A DNA stretch of 64,000 bases, from positions 1-64,000 of the forward strand of contig JAFFSR010000373.1 of NCBI GenBank assembly GCA_017163975.1. The letters run 5' to 3'. The notes under the pieces were generated by a model, which made no database searches, was not told the DNA's origin, and saw only the letters and a list, made by a program, of their open reading frames with translations. Below, one piece after another: positions 11,941-22,926 of the stretch. Position numbers and translations under genes: made by a program. The stretch's first letter is position 1. Each line of letters starts with the position of its first letter. Origin of the DNA: Anastatus disparis (taxonomy: Eukaryota; Arthropoda; Insecta; Hymenoptera; Eupelmidae).

Positions 11941-12983
11941 TTGATTGTTCTTGCTTCTTGAAAATAGTCGGTAAAAGAGCGTTAATGTTATTCTTATGAG
12001 CATAGGGTTCTTTATTTTTGTAAAGTAGCTTATCTTTTGAAGAATTTTCCAAGAAAAAACGCATTAATGGACAATAACGCTCCGAAAAATTGTAAATTAT
12101 GACGTATTTATAAGTATTTCCTAAAGTTGTACTAATTAACACTTTTTTCTGGAATAAATTTTTTAATTTGGTCAAACCTTCTGTTCTTTACATTGCTGGA
12201 ATAAAAAAGTTGAAGCTTTTTTCACAAATTCTCAAACGCAGTTAGATAAAAAATTTTGTTACAAATCTAATCATACAAAAAATTCATTTTCGAAAAATAT
12301 GTCAGTTAACGGTTCTAGTACTTTGGACGGCATAGGTTTCGATACTAACTTATTTTCAATTTCATTAAAAGCTTCGTTTTTTCTATCTCCTAAATAAATA
12401 TTTTATTTTTCTTAAATAAGCAATTGGTATTATAATCTTATCAAAATTAGTTATGAAGCGGCGAAAGAGACTGGCCATATCATAAAATTTACGAACTTTA
12501 TATATATTTTTCGGACATGGAAAGTTTAAAATTGTGCGTACTTTATCGATTCCCGGTCCAATACCATTGTTGTCTATCTAAAACCTATGTTACGTCACGA
12601 CGTATCTTTTATTTCTTTCATTTATAATTTCAAAGTATCTTTTCACGTAACGAACTAATTAAAACAGTTATTGAACAATAAAGGAATTCGTCAAGCTAAA
12701 CAGAAAAAGCGAAACAGTTAAGAAACTCAAAGTTTAATATTTGTCAATAAAACTCTTTAGTTAGCAGAATTATAAAATTGAGTAGTTCAAATCGACAATG
12801 TATATTTTGAAATTGTCAAACGAATCCTAAAATCATTACGAAAAATATGAGTATAAAAGCCGAATGAAACAAATGACATTTGGGCACTACCCCAGGATCA
12901 TTAGTGGTTTTTTTTAATTAAGAGATCGTATTGAATGTATTAAAGAATGATCGGAGAAAACTTATAATTTTCCATCTATATAT
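11941..12983. other. AT-rich non-coding stretch, nothing recognised
   Basis: Ordinary AT-rich sequence with short T and A runs. A 90-codon minus-strand frame is Lys/Asn/Phe-rich with no recognisable motif. The last bases, ATAT (12980-12983), abut the LTR element and may be its target site. Confidence 0.4.
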
Positions 12984-13475
12984 TGTCACGGTATTCTACC
13001 GTGTTCAAATCTCGCTCGCTGTTGTAATTAAATCAGCTCAGTGTCTGTCACGAGCACCGTCATATGCTGGTATTGTAAGGCGTCAATCGACGCGCATGAG
13101 AGTGAAGAGAAGCCGCGGCGCAGCAGACTTGATTCAACGGCCTACAAGCGCGCACCTTTGACTAATCTCTCGGCTTTATCCGGATTTTAATTTGATTGAT
13201 TCGCTGGTGTAGTGTCATACGTAGTTTTGTAAAAAAGGAAAAGGGAAAAGGATATCTTCGATCTAAAGAGACCAAAACGTCGTCTTCAGGCTGTGCTCGA
13301 CCTATCTTGGCTGTCCATGACGAGTCGCAGCGACCTGGAGATTGTTTTTAGTTTGGCTGGATTCACGAGTCGCAGCGATCAGGCGTGACATATATTGTTT
13401 CCGTTGGCCAACGTCGGTTGTCTTTTGCTACACGGGATAAGAGGCCTCTACGCTGTATTGTAAGTTGTTGTAAGA
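12984..13475 (+). repeat. Left LTR (truncated) of the 13-14.8 kb retroelement
   Basis: Begins TGTCACGGTATTCTACCGTG, in which CGGTA/TACCG forms a short hairpin. It then matches 14198-14690 closely with scattered substitutions. Similarity stops at TTGTTGTAAGA, where the gag-like remnant region begins. It is clearly GC-richer than the flanks. Confidence 0.8.
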
Positions 13476-13500
13476 GGTCGTAGAAGCCTCAAAACCCAGT

Positions 13501-14074
13501 GTGTCGCAGAGCCAACCAGCCTGCGACCCACGATCAGGCACAACGCCTTCCAAGGAAGAGCCATCAATGGCAGAAGAGTGGAAGGAACTCGAGACTGAGT
13601 TAAGAAGAGTGGCTCGCCAGTCTTCGGTAGCTTTTGATGAGGAAGCTGAAGCTTTCGCGTGGTGGGACCAATTCACGGACCAGTATGGGTTGGAAGCAAC
13701 CGAAATAGTTAATAATTGGCCAACCATCATTAAAGATAGGAGACAGGAAGTGGCGAAATTGCTCCGAGTCAGGCGTGCTAGACTGGCCAGCCAAGAAGAA
13801 GACAGGAAGAGAAGAGAGAGAGAGAAAGGGCCAAGGTCCGACAGGCGGAGGTAGAAGCCTCTCAAGCTCTGAAAAAAGCGTGGGAAGCTGCCGCCAAAGC
13901 GAAAGCGCCCATGAACGAGCCAAAGCCAATAAGCTGATGGCTGAGCTTAGATTGGAGAAAGAAGAGGAAGAAGCCGAGTGGAAAGCCCTTGCTAAGGATC
14001 GGCAGAGGTGCCATATATGCAATCACCCGGGTATGAAACGCTCGTACCAGTGTCCTCGTCGTTCTGAACACTGA
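13501..14074 (+). pseudogene. Gag-like coding remnant in three frames, coiled-coil and Cys/His end
   Basis: The first frame (ATG at 13567, stop at 13852-13854) encodes an acidic start with MAEEWKELETELRR and EAFAWWDQFTDQYG. It passes into a Lys/Arg/Glu-rich helix (RRARLASQEEDRKRREREK). The same helical character then continues in a second frame (AEVEASQALKKAWEAAAKAK) and a third frame (LMAELRLEKEEEEAEWKALA). The third frame ends CHICNHPGMKRSYQCPRRSE and stops at 14072-14074. Two frame changes therefore break one charged coiled-coil reading. The terminal Cys-x2-Cys plus His/Cys cluster suggests a nucleic-acid-binding knuckle, but the spacing is not canonical CCHC. I do not recognise the exact family. 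Its position between LTRs supports a gag-derived or accessory role. Confidence 0.55.
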
Positions 14075-14197
14075 GAATATATGTAATATAGTTTGATTTT
14101 TTTTTTGTAATTACTGACTACACCTTTCCCTTTCCAAATCCTTCAGCGCGTCAACCGAGAGCAGCAGGATCTGGGTATGCTGCGTCTGGCGGAGGGC

Positions 14198-14816
14198 TGT
14201 TACGGTATTCTACCGTGTTCAAATCTCGCGCGCTGTTGTAATTTAATCAGCTCGGTGTGCTGTCACGAGCGCCGTTATATGCTGGTATTGTAAGGCGTCA
14301 ATCGACGCGCATGAGAGTGAAGAGAAGCCGCGGCGCAGCAGACTTGATTCAATGGCCTACAAGCGCGCCCCTTAGACTAATCTCTCCGCTTTATCCGGAT
14401 TTTAATTTGATTGATTCGCTGGTGTAGTGTCGTACGTAGTTTTGTGAAGAAGGAAAAGGGAAAAGCAGATCTTCGATCTAAAGAGACCCAAGCGTCGTCT
14501 TCAGGCTGTGATCAACCTATCTTGGCTATCCATGACGAGTCGCAGCGACCTGGAGATTGTTTTTAGTTTGGCTGGATTCACGAGTCACAGCGATCAGGCG
14601 TGACATATATTGTCTCCTTTGGCCAACGTCGGTTGTCTTTTGCTACACGGGATAAGAGGCCTCTACGCTGTATTGTAAGTTGTTGTAAGATTTTGTTAAC
14701 CGGAAGTTTCTCGCCTCGAAGAAACTTCTGGCGTTGAAAGAATAAACGTGCGTTCGAGCGTACGATAAATTTTAGTTCGCGCTGCGTCCTCCCCTATTGC
14801 TAGCCCTTTCTAGAGA
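14198..14816 (+). repeat. Right LTR of the 13-14.8 kb retroelement
   Basis: Starts TGTTACGGTATTCTACCGTG after the purine-rich GGCGGAGGG. Bases 14198-14690 match the left repeat. The extra part holds an inverted pair (GAAGTTTCTCGCC / GAAGAAACTTC at about 14705-14732) and a polyadenylation signal, GAATAAACG. The 3' boundary near 14816 is uncertain because no CA end is obvious. Confidence 0.7.
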
Positions 14817-14820
14817 ATAT

Positions 14821-15377
14821 TTTTTGTTGTAATTAGAATATTATTATATTAGTTAATTATTATTTAATCATTCACGTTTCAATTCTTGATTTTGTACTAC
14901 TCTTTATTACTTTTAATAAATCCATTTTAAATATAAAATCTTTATTTTATCTCTGCTGTATATGCATATCATATAATAAGCCTGTACCTGTTGCTTACCC
15001 CGACGCTTCCGCGGTCCTTATTTTTTATTATAGTAAAATACATATTTTTTATATAAAATATTTAATAGGTTTAGCTAGGAAAGTTAAACCGAATAAAAAT
15101 AAGGAGAACTGTGCTAGTGGCATCGCGTCTCTCTATCAGGTAAGAGAGAGAGAGAGAGAGAGACAGAGAGAGACATGCAGCGACGAGCTTATAGAAAAAT
15201 CTTCCGTCACACATCAATCTTAAATACTAGTTAGCTTTCCCGGAGTTTGTTGTTAATTTATCATATTCAATATAAATTCTAGCAGCTCCGTATTCTAACA
15301 AAATTACATAGACTTAGCTGAAAGTTAAATTGAATTAAAAATCTAATTTCTTCTGTAACGTGTAGTAAATAACCGTT

Positions 15378-15422
<45 letters not shown>

Positions 15423-15480
15423 ATGTGAAGTCCATAAAAATATAAGGGACTAATAATAAAGTGTTTCAAAAGGCATTAAT
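14821..15480. repeat. AT-rich stretch with (GA)n and (TA)n microsatellites
   Basis: No gene is seen. A GA repeat occupies about 15143-15175. A pure (TA)n tract of about 40 bases lies at about 15381-15420. The sequence between, CAGCGACGAGCTTATAG, and the earlier CCCCGACGCTTCCGCGGTCC are isolated GC-richer pieces without a recognised motif. Confidence 0.6.
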
Positions 15481-15795
15481 CAAACGCAAAGTGCGTCAAA
15501 TAAAAATATTATATCAAATAAAAATTATACGCAAAATAGCTTCCAATAAATAAATTATTTATACGCGAAGTGCAATACTTAAAGCAAATAGCGCCATTAA
15601 AAATAAACACGAAGTGTGTTATTAAATATTAATAGTGTTATCTAAAATAAAAAAATATATACGCGAAGTGCATTATTAGCGAATTGCTTCAATTAATAAA
15701 AATATATATATTATATGAAGTGCAAAAATTTAAATACATATATCATACGCATAGTGCGTAATCAAAATATACAATCGTGAAGTAATAATTGAATA
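15481..15795. repeat. Degenerate tandem repeat with an ACGCGAAGTGC core
   Basis: The words CGCAAAGTGCGT, TACGCAAAATAGC, TACGCGAAGTGCAATA, CACGAAGTGTGTTA, TACGCGAAGTGCATTA, TATGAAGTGCAAAA and TACGCATAGTGCGTAA succeed each other about every 35-55 bases. AT-rich filler such as AATAAAAATATAT lies between them. The core is partly self-complementary (CGCA...TGCG). It reads as an old, diverged satellite or minisatellite of roughly 50-bp period. No coding potential. Confidence 0.6.
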
Positions 15796-16007
15796 AATAA
15801 GTTCATACATCAAATATTCTTCATAATTGTAAAACTTTTTTCATTTTTATCAATTATTTTAAAAAGTTTCTTGCATTGATTTTATAATATCAGTAATCTG
15901 ATACATTAACAATTCATTAAAATCGTGAAAATAACATAATTTTCAATACATAATTTTAAAAGTGAAATACGTTTCGGTGAATAAAAGAAAACCTGACTTA
16001 ACATTAA

Positions 16008-16388
16008 GAAGGGGCCGAACTATCTGTCTTTGTCTAATAGCGTTTTTCATCATTTATGTAAACACTATCCGGTATAACAAGAAAAAAATAGCAGCCCCCG
16101 CTAGATATTAGTATAATTAGTAAATTTTGTAATAACAACCAAATTTTTTACCGCATAGTTTTTGACTAATTAGAGACCTACTAGCAATCTAGAATATAAC
16201 CTATCTTTTTTTGGTAGGTCTCTAATTATTCAAAAACTACGCAGTGAAAAAATTCGGTTGTTATTACAAAATTTACTTATTATACTAATATCTAGCGGGG
16301 GCTGCTATTTTTTTCTTGTTATACCAGATAGTGTTTACATAAATGATGAAAAACGCTATTAGACAAAGACAGATAGTTCGGCCCCTTC
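16008..16388. mobile_element. Foldback MITE, nearly perfect palindrome, TTAA target site
   Basis: The element begins GAAGGGGCCGAACTATCTGT and ends in its inverse, with TTAA on both sides (16004-16007 and 16389-16392). The arms are about 175-190 bases each and differ at only a handful of positions by eye, with a short AT-rich centre near 16190-16205. There is no coding capacity. TTAA duplication is the hallmark of piggyBac-type transposition, but the ends (GAAGGGG) are not ones I can tie to a known piggyBac family. The near-identical arms suggest a young or gene-converted element. A transcript would fold into a long dsRNA hairpin. Confidence 0.85.
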
Positions 16389-16392
16389 TTAA

Positions 16393-17059
16393 GTAGTGGA
16401 ATTCAGAACAAAACGGCATTTAAAAAAATAGAAAAGCTGACTAAACAGTAAACATTTAATATCATTTAAAATATTGAGTTTTAATAATAATATTCAATAA
16501 CACTAAAAACATTAATTTCCTTTTTATGAAAAAAATATAAAATTATATAATAATATAAAATCAAGAAAAATTTAAAGATACCAAAATATAGTAAACAGAC
16601 TGCATTTAAAAAAAAACAGTTGTTATCAAAACATTGCAAGTTTGTTAAACTCGCAAAATACAAGCTCAGCGAGAATTCTCGCGGTACGCTCTTGTGTAAT
16701 TCCAACAACAGTAGGTCAATTTAAAATTTCAAAACATAGATCAGCAATATACTTAATTTTCATGCAAAAATAGTAGAACAGTGTCAAAGAATTTTACTAA
16801 ATAACACTTGCAGTATTTTTTGTATACAAACACAATCGTAAACGGTGTAAAAAAAAGAAAAAAAACATGATATTGATGAGACCATTTAAGCATTATTCAT
16901 GCAACATGAATTACACGTATCTTGGTAATAAGAATAGTACATATTCTGTTACAGAATAAAATGAATATCTATCAATCTAAAAATATCCATAATAATGAAT
17001 TATCCCTTACAATAATTTAATAAAATGCTAACATTAATTAAACATATTAAATTTTCCTG
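16393..17059. other. AT-rich non-coding stretch, nothing recognised
   Basis: A 75-codon minus-strand frame here is Phe/Leu/Tyr-rich and unsupported. No LTR or promoter motif can be assigned upstream of the Gag-like frame that starts at 17060. Confidence 0.4.
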
Positions 17060-18727
17060 ATGAAAAATCAAAAGACAAAAATCATAATGGAGGAGAATGA
17101 TGATGATAATTTTTTATTCTTTGAAGTTTTGCCAATATTTGATGGTGAAAACATGCCACCCAGAGAATATATTAATGAAATAAAATTAGCAAGAAGTTTA
17201 GCAAATGATCAAAGGAAAATGTTTTTTATTGCAAAGTTGAAACTTAGAGGTAGCATCTTTTCTATTATACATCGAGCAAAAATCAACAATATACATGATT
17301 TTATATTAGCATTAAATGTTCTGTATACAAATGATGAACTTACTGACTATGAACAAAAAAATTATTGTATATATTGTGAAACTACAGGTCAATAACGTAA
17401 AAATTGAAAAAAGATAGGTGATTTACGACTTTTTGATCTATCGTATGATAAAAATAAAGAATACTGTGATAATACATCTGTTAATGAACCAAAAACGTCA
17501 ACTCATAGAACGGCAGAATTGAAAACACATAATATGAACAATCCAATTATAGACGATAAAACATCTACACGTTTTGATATAACAAATATCAAAATTAACA
17601 AAAAAGAAAATTATGAAAAAACAAACATAAAACATCAAGAAAATGTTCAAGCTAATACTATTTTATTAGCCAAGAAAACTACTAAAGAACTTGAGTACAA
17701 TGAACCTCATATAAATTATATAAAAACTAAAGAATTTGAATGTATTCCAATTGAATCTGAACAAACTGAAAAATTGTTAAGTAATCAAGTTATAATAAAT
17801 CAAGTTCCAGTTTTAGAAGATTTCGAAACAGTGCATTCATATGATCTGACCGTAAGAAATGACACAAAAACAATAAATAATGTAGAAAAAGAAAAATCGT
17901 ATGCAAATGATCTCAAACAAAATACAGAATGCGAAAATAATTTTAAAAATGCAAAAGAAGAATCAATAATTTCCGACAATATTCACCCATTAATGAATAA
18001 CTTTATAGAAAACGAAAACATAATTGAAAATTTCTTACCAGAACTGAACAATTCTGAAATAATCCAAGAGACTAATTTTGCACAAGAAGCGAAAATTATT
18101 TACAGCGATAATTCTGTATTACCATTCAATGATGGACCAGACCTTAATGAATTCATTCAACTATGTTTAAATAAAACAAATCTTGCCAGCAAAAATAATA
18201 TATCCAAACTCATTAAAAACGACACAGCTAATAACAAAGATGATTCTCTACAAGAAAATAATAAACTTTTGAAAATACAAAAATGCTTTACAACAAATAG
18301 CTTTAATAATTTAAATAAAAATTAAAATAAAATGGTATTTAATAAATATATCAAATACACTAATATTATCAAAATAAAACCAAAACAATTAAATAATAAG
18401 ACGTGTCTAAAAGACAAAATTATTCCTAAAAATAAGAATATCACATTAACTCATAATCAGCAAGATTCAAATAAAAAAATTATTAATAACAATATATTTA
18501 AATATTTTGATTTATCATTAAAAATTCTAAATAACATCAGACAAATCAGAAACACATTTGATTTCTACTATTATATCATGAACAGAAATTATAAATATTT
18601 TAGAAAAAATTCTAATCTCTTTTTCTCTTTTTCAGGAATTTTTGCACATTTCATAAATTTTCAAATCTCTATAATTTCATTTTTTTTATATTCTAGTTCA
18701 TTTATATTATTTATGTTTTATGGATAA
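17060..18727 (+). pseudogene. Eroded retroelement Gag-like frame, stops in the zinc-knuckle region
   Basis: One reading frame stays open for about 550 codons except for three stops: TAA 17393-17395, TGA at about 17405, and TAA 18323-18325. This is striking in such AT-rich DNA. Residues 20-100 (LPIFDGENMPPREYINEIKL, then FFIAKLKLRGSIFSII and DFILALNVLY) look like a Ty3-type Gag capsid domain. The next part, YCIYCETTGQ, is the first half of a CCHC knuckle. The His position reads Gln and the last Cys position is a stop, so the knuckle is destroyed. A long Asn/Lys/Glu-rich region follows to 18322. The last segment (18332-18727) is basic and then very hydrophobic (ISIISFFLYSSSFILFMFYG), like a membrane anchor. 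No protease, RT or integrase lies between. It could be an internally deleted Gag plus Env-like relic, or a formerly domesticated Gag. An intron removing the stops is conceivable, but no convincing acceptor is seen. Confidence 0.5.
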
Positions 18728-20612
18728 ACAATTTTTATAAAATAAGAAAAATCTGTAAGTTTTCAAAATGTGGCTTGTTAATTTACAGATTGTCGATTTA
18801 AGGGTTCTATTAACTTAAATCAATCAATTTAAATAATAAGAAATATTTATATTCAAATCAATTGATTTGATCAACAATGAATGAAATCTATATTAAGAAA
18901 TTTTAATCAATTAATTTAAATCAATAGGTTGGTTAACAATTTAATAATATATGTAAAATCATTATATGCATTATCTATTTATAAAATGTATATTGTATAA
19001 AAAGATTTAGTGTTTTAAAACTTTATTTATCTCAATGCATCTTTTTACTTACATTTTTACCTTTTTTCATTCAAAATAAACATCTTGTATAAAATATCTA
19101 ACATTTAATTATAACTATCATTAAACTTATAAAAGCATATTTTGTCTTATATTTTACTCTACTTCTACTTCTACTTGCTATTGAAGTGTTTTTTACAACT
19201 GCAAAAGTATTAGATCGATAAATTTATATGCTTAAAACTTAACAAAAAATAATTAAAAAATTTTTGTAAAAATAGCTGCAAATAGCATTTTTAGAGCCCT
19301 TTCCAAATATTTTTTCAAATTTTTTCTAGCTCAATTATTTAAAAAACTACAGCTGATTGAAGAAAAATGCAAAAATGAAAAAAATTTTAAAATTGCCAAA
19401 GCGATTATTTTTTTTTAAATATCGTTAAAAAAATGTAAGTAAGCTAAAAAGAAAGCATTTAAAGAATACTTTGAAATACTTTTTTTTAAATTTTTTCTAG
19501 GATGAAAATTGGAGAAGATACGCTTTTTCAAAGTCGGAGCAAAAATTTGATAACCTGCTCAGAATTATTGCCCGGTACTGTACATCCTCTAATTCAAAGT
19601 CAAATTCAAAGTCAAATTCAAATATAGTTATTGTATTCGATATTAATTATTTTACAAATGTCAAATAAATACCTAAAAAGTTACTTATACATCTGACTTG
19701 AGTCTTATTTCAATCGTGCCTATCCATAAATTCTGAATATAGCCAGCCCTTATCAACTTAATTCTACAAAGGTAAGAATATTAAATATACTTTTATTTCT
19801 CATTTAAAAATCTTTATAAATTAACTTCAATACATTTAATAGTGAGAACGATCTCACTTAATTAAAATATTGGTGGAGTTAAACTACCACTAGATCTCAT
19901 ATACATTCTTATTCTTTCAAATATTATTATATTTAATTTTGATTCAAATATTACACAACAATTCAAATTACACATTAATCGAATCAATAAATAAAATAGA
20001 TCCATTTTAATTTAGTCCTGGTGAAAGCCAGGACTTAACACCTAAATAATCTATTTTATTTAATACAAATTTATAGTTTTTAGAATTAGAGTTAAACCAG
20101 CCTTAGCTAATAATTTATTGATTTTATTAATAATTCTTTCCAATTGGACGTGAATAATAAAATATCATCAAAATACGTAAAAGCTCATTTATTTTGATAG
20201 AGATTAAAAATTATTCTTATCAACTTAGCAAAATGAAACGGAGTGTTCATCTAGCCGAAGATAGCTCTTTCAAATTATTCCGTTTCATCCGACATAATAA
20301 AGACCGTATTTTTTTGCTGACGGAGCTCGCTACTTTCTAAAAGAATTCATTAATATTTAAATTCTGAGTTCACGAGTACATTGTACGTTGGATCGAGTTC
20401 TTTTATTATAGTAAGAAAATTTGTAATATTAAACTTTAATGCGGACAACTTATAAAATTTACCAAAACACTGTACATGAAAAGTTATAAACAATTTTTCG
20501 GTATACAGTATTTAAAGGTTAGGTTTATCGAGCTTGATATCTAATTTCCATTCCAAGCTTATAAAAAAATAACAAGTCCAAATGAATTTTTATTTTCACA
20601 AAAATTATTGTA
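18728..20612. other. AT-rich non-coding stretch with local hairpins
   Basis: No gene is seen. TCAATTTAAAT/ATTTAAATCAAT-type palindromic words cluster at 18.8-18.95 kb. At about 19598 the decamer TCAAATTCAA(AG) repeats three times. TATA/AT filler otherwise. The nested hairpin at 19989-20061 is listed separately. Confidence 0.45.
19989..20061. other. Nested hairpin: 13-bp outer and 8-bp inner stems
   Basis: AAATAAAATAGAT (19989-20001) pairs with ATCTATTTTATTT (20049-20061). Within it AGTCCTGG (20014-20021) pairs with CCAGGACT (20028-20035) around a 6-base loop, TGAAAG. The two co-axial stems are perfect. No tRNA, snoRNA or ribozyme signature was recognised, so this is reported as structure only. 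Confidence 0.6.
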
Positions 20613-20616
20613 TTAA

Positions 20617-21016
20617 GAGGCCGCTGTATCTCTGTCCTTTTCTAATTAAAAAATTGACTTTTTTCCCAAAATTAGCAACAAGATGCAAAAATAAAGAGAT
20701 GGTTTCGATGTGTTTAATAAAATGTAATATTTTCTTTAATTTGTATAAATTAATTTTATTGCTTCATTTTTAAGAAAAGTTGGAATAACTTAAAAAATTA
20801 GAAATTAGTGTCAAATAATGGGATTTTCAAGTTATTCCAACTTTTCTTGAAAATAAAGCGGTGGAATTAAATTATTCTTATCAGAGAAAATATTGCTTTC
20901 TATTACACGAATCGAAACCATCTCTTTATTTTTGCCTGAAGCTATTAGTTTTTATAAAAAATAAATTTTAAATAGATTCGGTAAAACAGGTAACTGTGTC
21001 GGTATACGGCTGACTC
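20617..21016. mobile_element. Foldback MITE with TTAA target site (related family)
   Basis: TTAA flanks both ends (20613-20616 and 21017-21020). The left end is GAGGCCGCTGTATCTCTGTC and the right end inverted is GAGTCAGCCGTATACCGACA. The central part pairs almost perfectly (AAGAAAAGTTGGAATAACTT with its inverse) around about 20815. The left end resembles those at 16008 and 22394 (GAGGCCG..., then TCTGTC) and the element entering at 63892. A short plus-strand frame inside is not a gene. Confidence 0.75.
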
Positions 21017-21020
21017 TTAA

Positions 21021-21444
21021 CATAGCTTTAGTGCGGACAAGTAATTACAATTGTTTAAATTACAAATTTAAAAAGATATCAATAAAATAATAAAAGCAAA
21101 AATTATGTCCAGTAGCTCCGGCATATCGTTGCATAGTGTAGCTTTTTAAGTCATCATCAATATTTAGAAGCGGAAAATTAGTTCTGATAGTATTTTCAGT
21201 ATTTTTGAGATGTCCATAATAATTAACGACAAGTCTATGACTACCATATTTTTTTTAACTAAAAGTCAAAGACTTGTATATTATGAATTTGTCTCTGTAT
21301 CTATTGCCTTGCTGACCTAACTAACTGAATTCTTTATTGTTCTAACACTACATATACTGGTGTTCTGTTAACCAAATCTCTTATTCTGGTATGACAGATA
21401 GATAACGGCAAAAAGCGAAAAATCTTGAGCCATAATATGATAGT
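21021..21444. other. Non-coding spacer between foldback elements
   Basis: AT-rich sequence with no motif recognised. Confidence 0.35.
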
Positions 21445-22119
21445 CTAACAAAGAGAGCACCCCACCCCCGGGAAACGGATTAGGCTGAAACTGCAGAATA
21501 TAATTTTTTGATAAAAAAAATGAGCTCTTACTTTTTCTTTTTATGTAATAGGCTTCCTAAATAAAGATATAGACATTTTTTTCAAACAATAGTAAAAGAA
21601 GCCTTTATAAAAACTAGCAAAACCAAAAAAATTAAATTCTTACAAAAAAATACATTAAAGATAAAATGATACACCAATTTAATGCTTTAGTTCAAGCTTT
21701 GTTGCATTAAATAAGCTGTCGTGGTTGAAAAGTTTCAGGTGATTAAAATATGCTTATGAAATAGGGTAAAAAAAAGCATATGTTATTTGCTAAAAAAATT
21801 ATCAAATCTTTAGCATTTTTCAATTAAGCATAACTTTTGAATCACAGCAGCTTTTTTCGTTGCAACAAAGCTTCAATTAAGGCATTTGATTTTTGCTTTA
21901 TTTCATTTTTAATGAATTTTTTTGTAAGAACCTTACTTCTTTGGATATGCAAGTTTTTAAAAAGACTTTTTTTTACTATATTTTTCAAAAATGTCTATAT
22001 TCTTATCTAGGGGATTTACTCGATGAAAAGAAAAAAACACAGCTTTATTATTTTCATCAAGAAATCATATTTTGTAGTTGCAACTGAATCCGTTTCCCGG
22101 AGGTTAGGTGCTTTCCTAG
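21445..22119. mobile_element. Long foldback element, CTAGGAGAGT family (diverged copy)
   Basis: The left end CTAACAAAGAGAGCACCCC is followed by CCGGGAAACGGATTAGGCTG. The right end carries AATCCGTTTCCCGGAGGTTA, then GTGCTTTCCTAG. The inner arms also pair: ATATAGACATTTTTTTCAA with AAAAATGTCTATATTCTTA, and AAGCTTTGTTGCATTAA with TTGCAACAAAGCTTCAATT. The whole can fold on itself over about 300 bp per arm. The same end sequence, in better-preserved form, delimits the element at 38661-39662. No coding capacity. Confidence 0.7.
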
Positions 22120-22393
22120 TAAGTTGGAGTCTAGTTACAAGGAGGACACATATCATCGCTCTTTTCTAACTTTAAAGAATTAATTTTTGACGAAAACTAA
22201 TCATCATAAAAAAAACAAAGAGAAATCTACATTTTATATCACAAAAAGCAAAATTTCCTTTGATGAGAAAAACTAAATTTTATCTGTCCGTTTTCAAGAA
22301 AACCTTGAAGAACCAAATCGTTTACTTTAATCTCTATGTTTTAAATAAAATTAACGCTTACTTCTTGGAATCTCTATGTTTCAAGTTTTTTAA

Positions 22394-22746
22394 GAAGAGG
22401 CCGAATCATCTGTCTTTGTCTGATGGTAATTTTCATAATTTTCTATAAACACCATCAGTTGCAACAAGAAAACAATAGCAGGATCCGCTAGATATTAATA
22501 TGATAAGTAAATTTTATAATAACAACAAAATAATTTAATTATATAGTTTTTGAATAATATGAGATCTCATAGTAAATTTTATATAATTAAAAAACTATGA
22601 GATTAAATTATTTTATTGTTATTATAAAATTTATGTATTATAATGTTATCTAGCAAGGGCTATTATTTTTTTCGTGTTACAGCCAATGGTGTTTATATAA
22701 ATAATGGAAAACACTATTAGACGAAGACATTTAGTTCAACCTGCTC
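22394..22746. mobile_element. Foldback MITE, diverged copy of the 16008 family
   Basis: The start (TTAA at 22390-22393)GAAGAGGCCGAATCATCTGT and the inner words TCTTTGTCTGATGG, CGCTAGATATTAATATGATA and AAATTTTATAATAACAAC match the 16008-16388 element. The right end reads GACATTTAGTTCAACCTGCTC followed by TTTA rather than TTAA. The arms are much more diverged than at 16008, so this is an older copy. An adjacent 62-codon frame overlapping the left end is not supported. Confidence 0.75.
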
Positions 22747-22926
22747 TTTATTTTCTTGAAAACGAAGAGACAATATCAAGAAAAATACAAGATGTGGCTT
22801 TCTCTTTGTTTTTTGATAAAATAATTAGTTTTTGTAGATAAAATCAATTCTTAAATAAGAGAAGACAAAGATATTTGATTTGCTCTTAACTTCTTTTGAA
22901 AATTTATATAGAATGGACGTAACTCA

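Larger units (their letters stand above)
12984..14816 (+). mobile_element. Non-autonomous LTR retroelement with a gag-like remnant
   Basis: Direct terminal repeats (12984-13475 and 14198-14690) flank about 720 bases of coding remnant. The right repeat is preceded by a purine-rich GGCGGAGGG, as expected for a polypurine tract. The right copy runs on past the shared part with AATAAA at about 14741, so the full LTR may extend to about 14816. The left copy would then lack its 3' portion through an internal deletion. ATAT occurs immediately left (12980-12983) and at 14817-14820, a possible 4-bp duplication that is weak evidence in AT-rich DNA. No protease, RT or integrase is present. The LTR class (probably Ty3-type) is inference. 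Confidence 0.7.

Noticed and set aside
13428..14071. Minus-strand frames opposite the gag-like remnant
   Set aside because: Shadows of the Lys/Glu-rich plus-strand reading; no recognisable domain.
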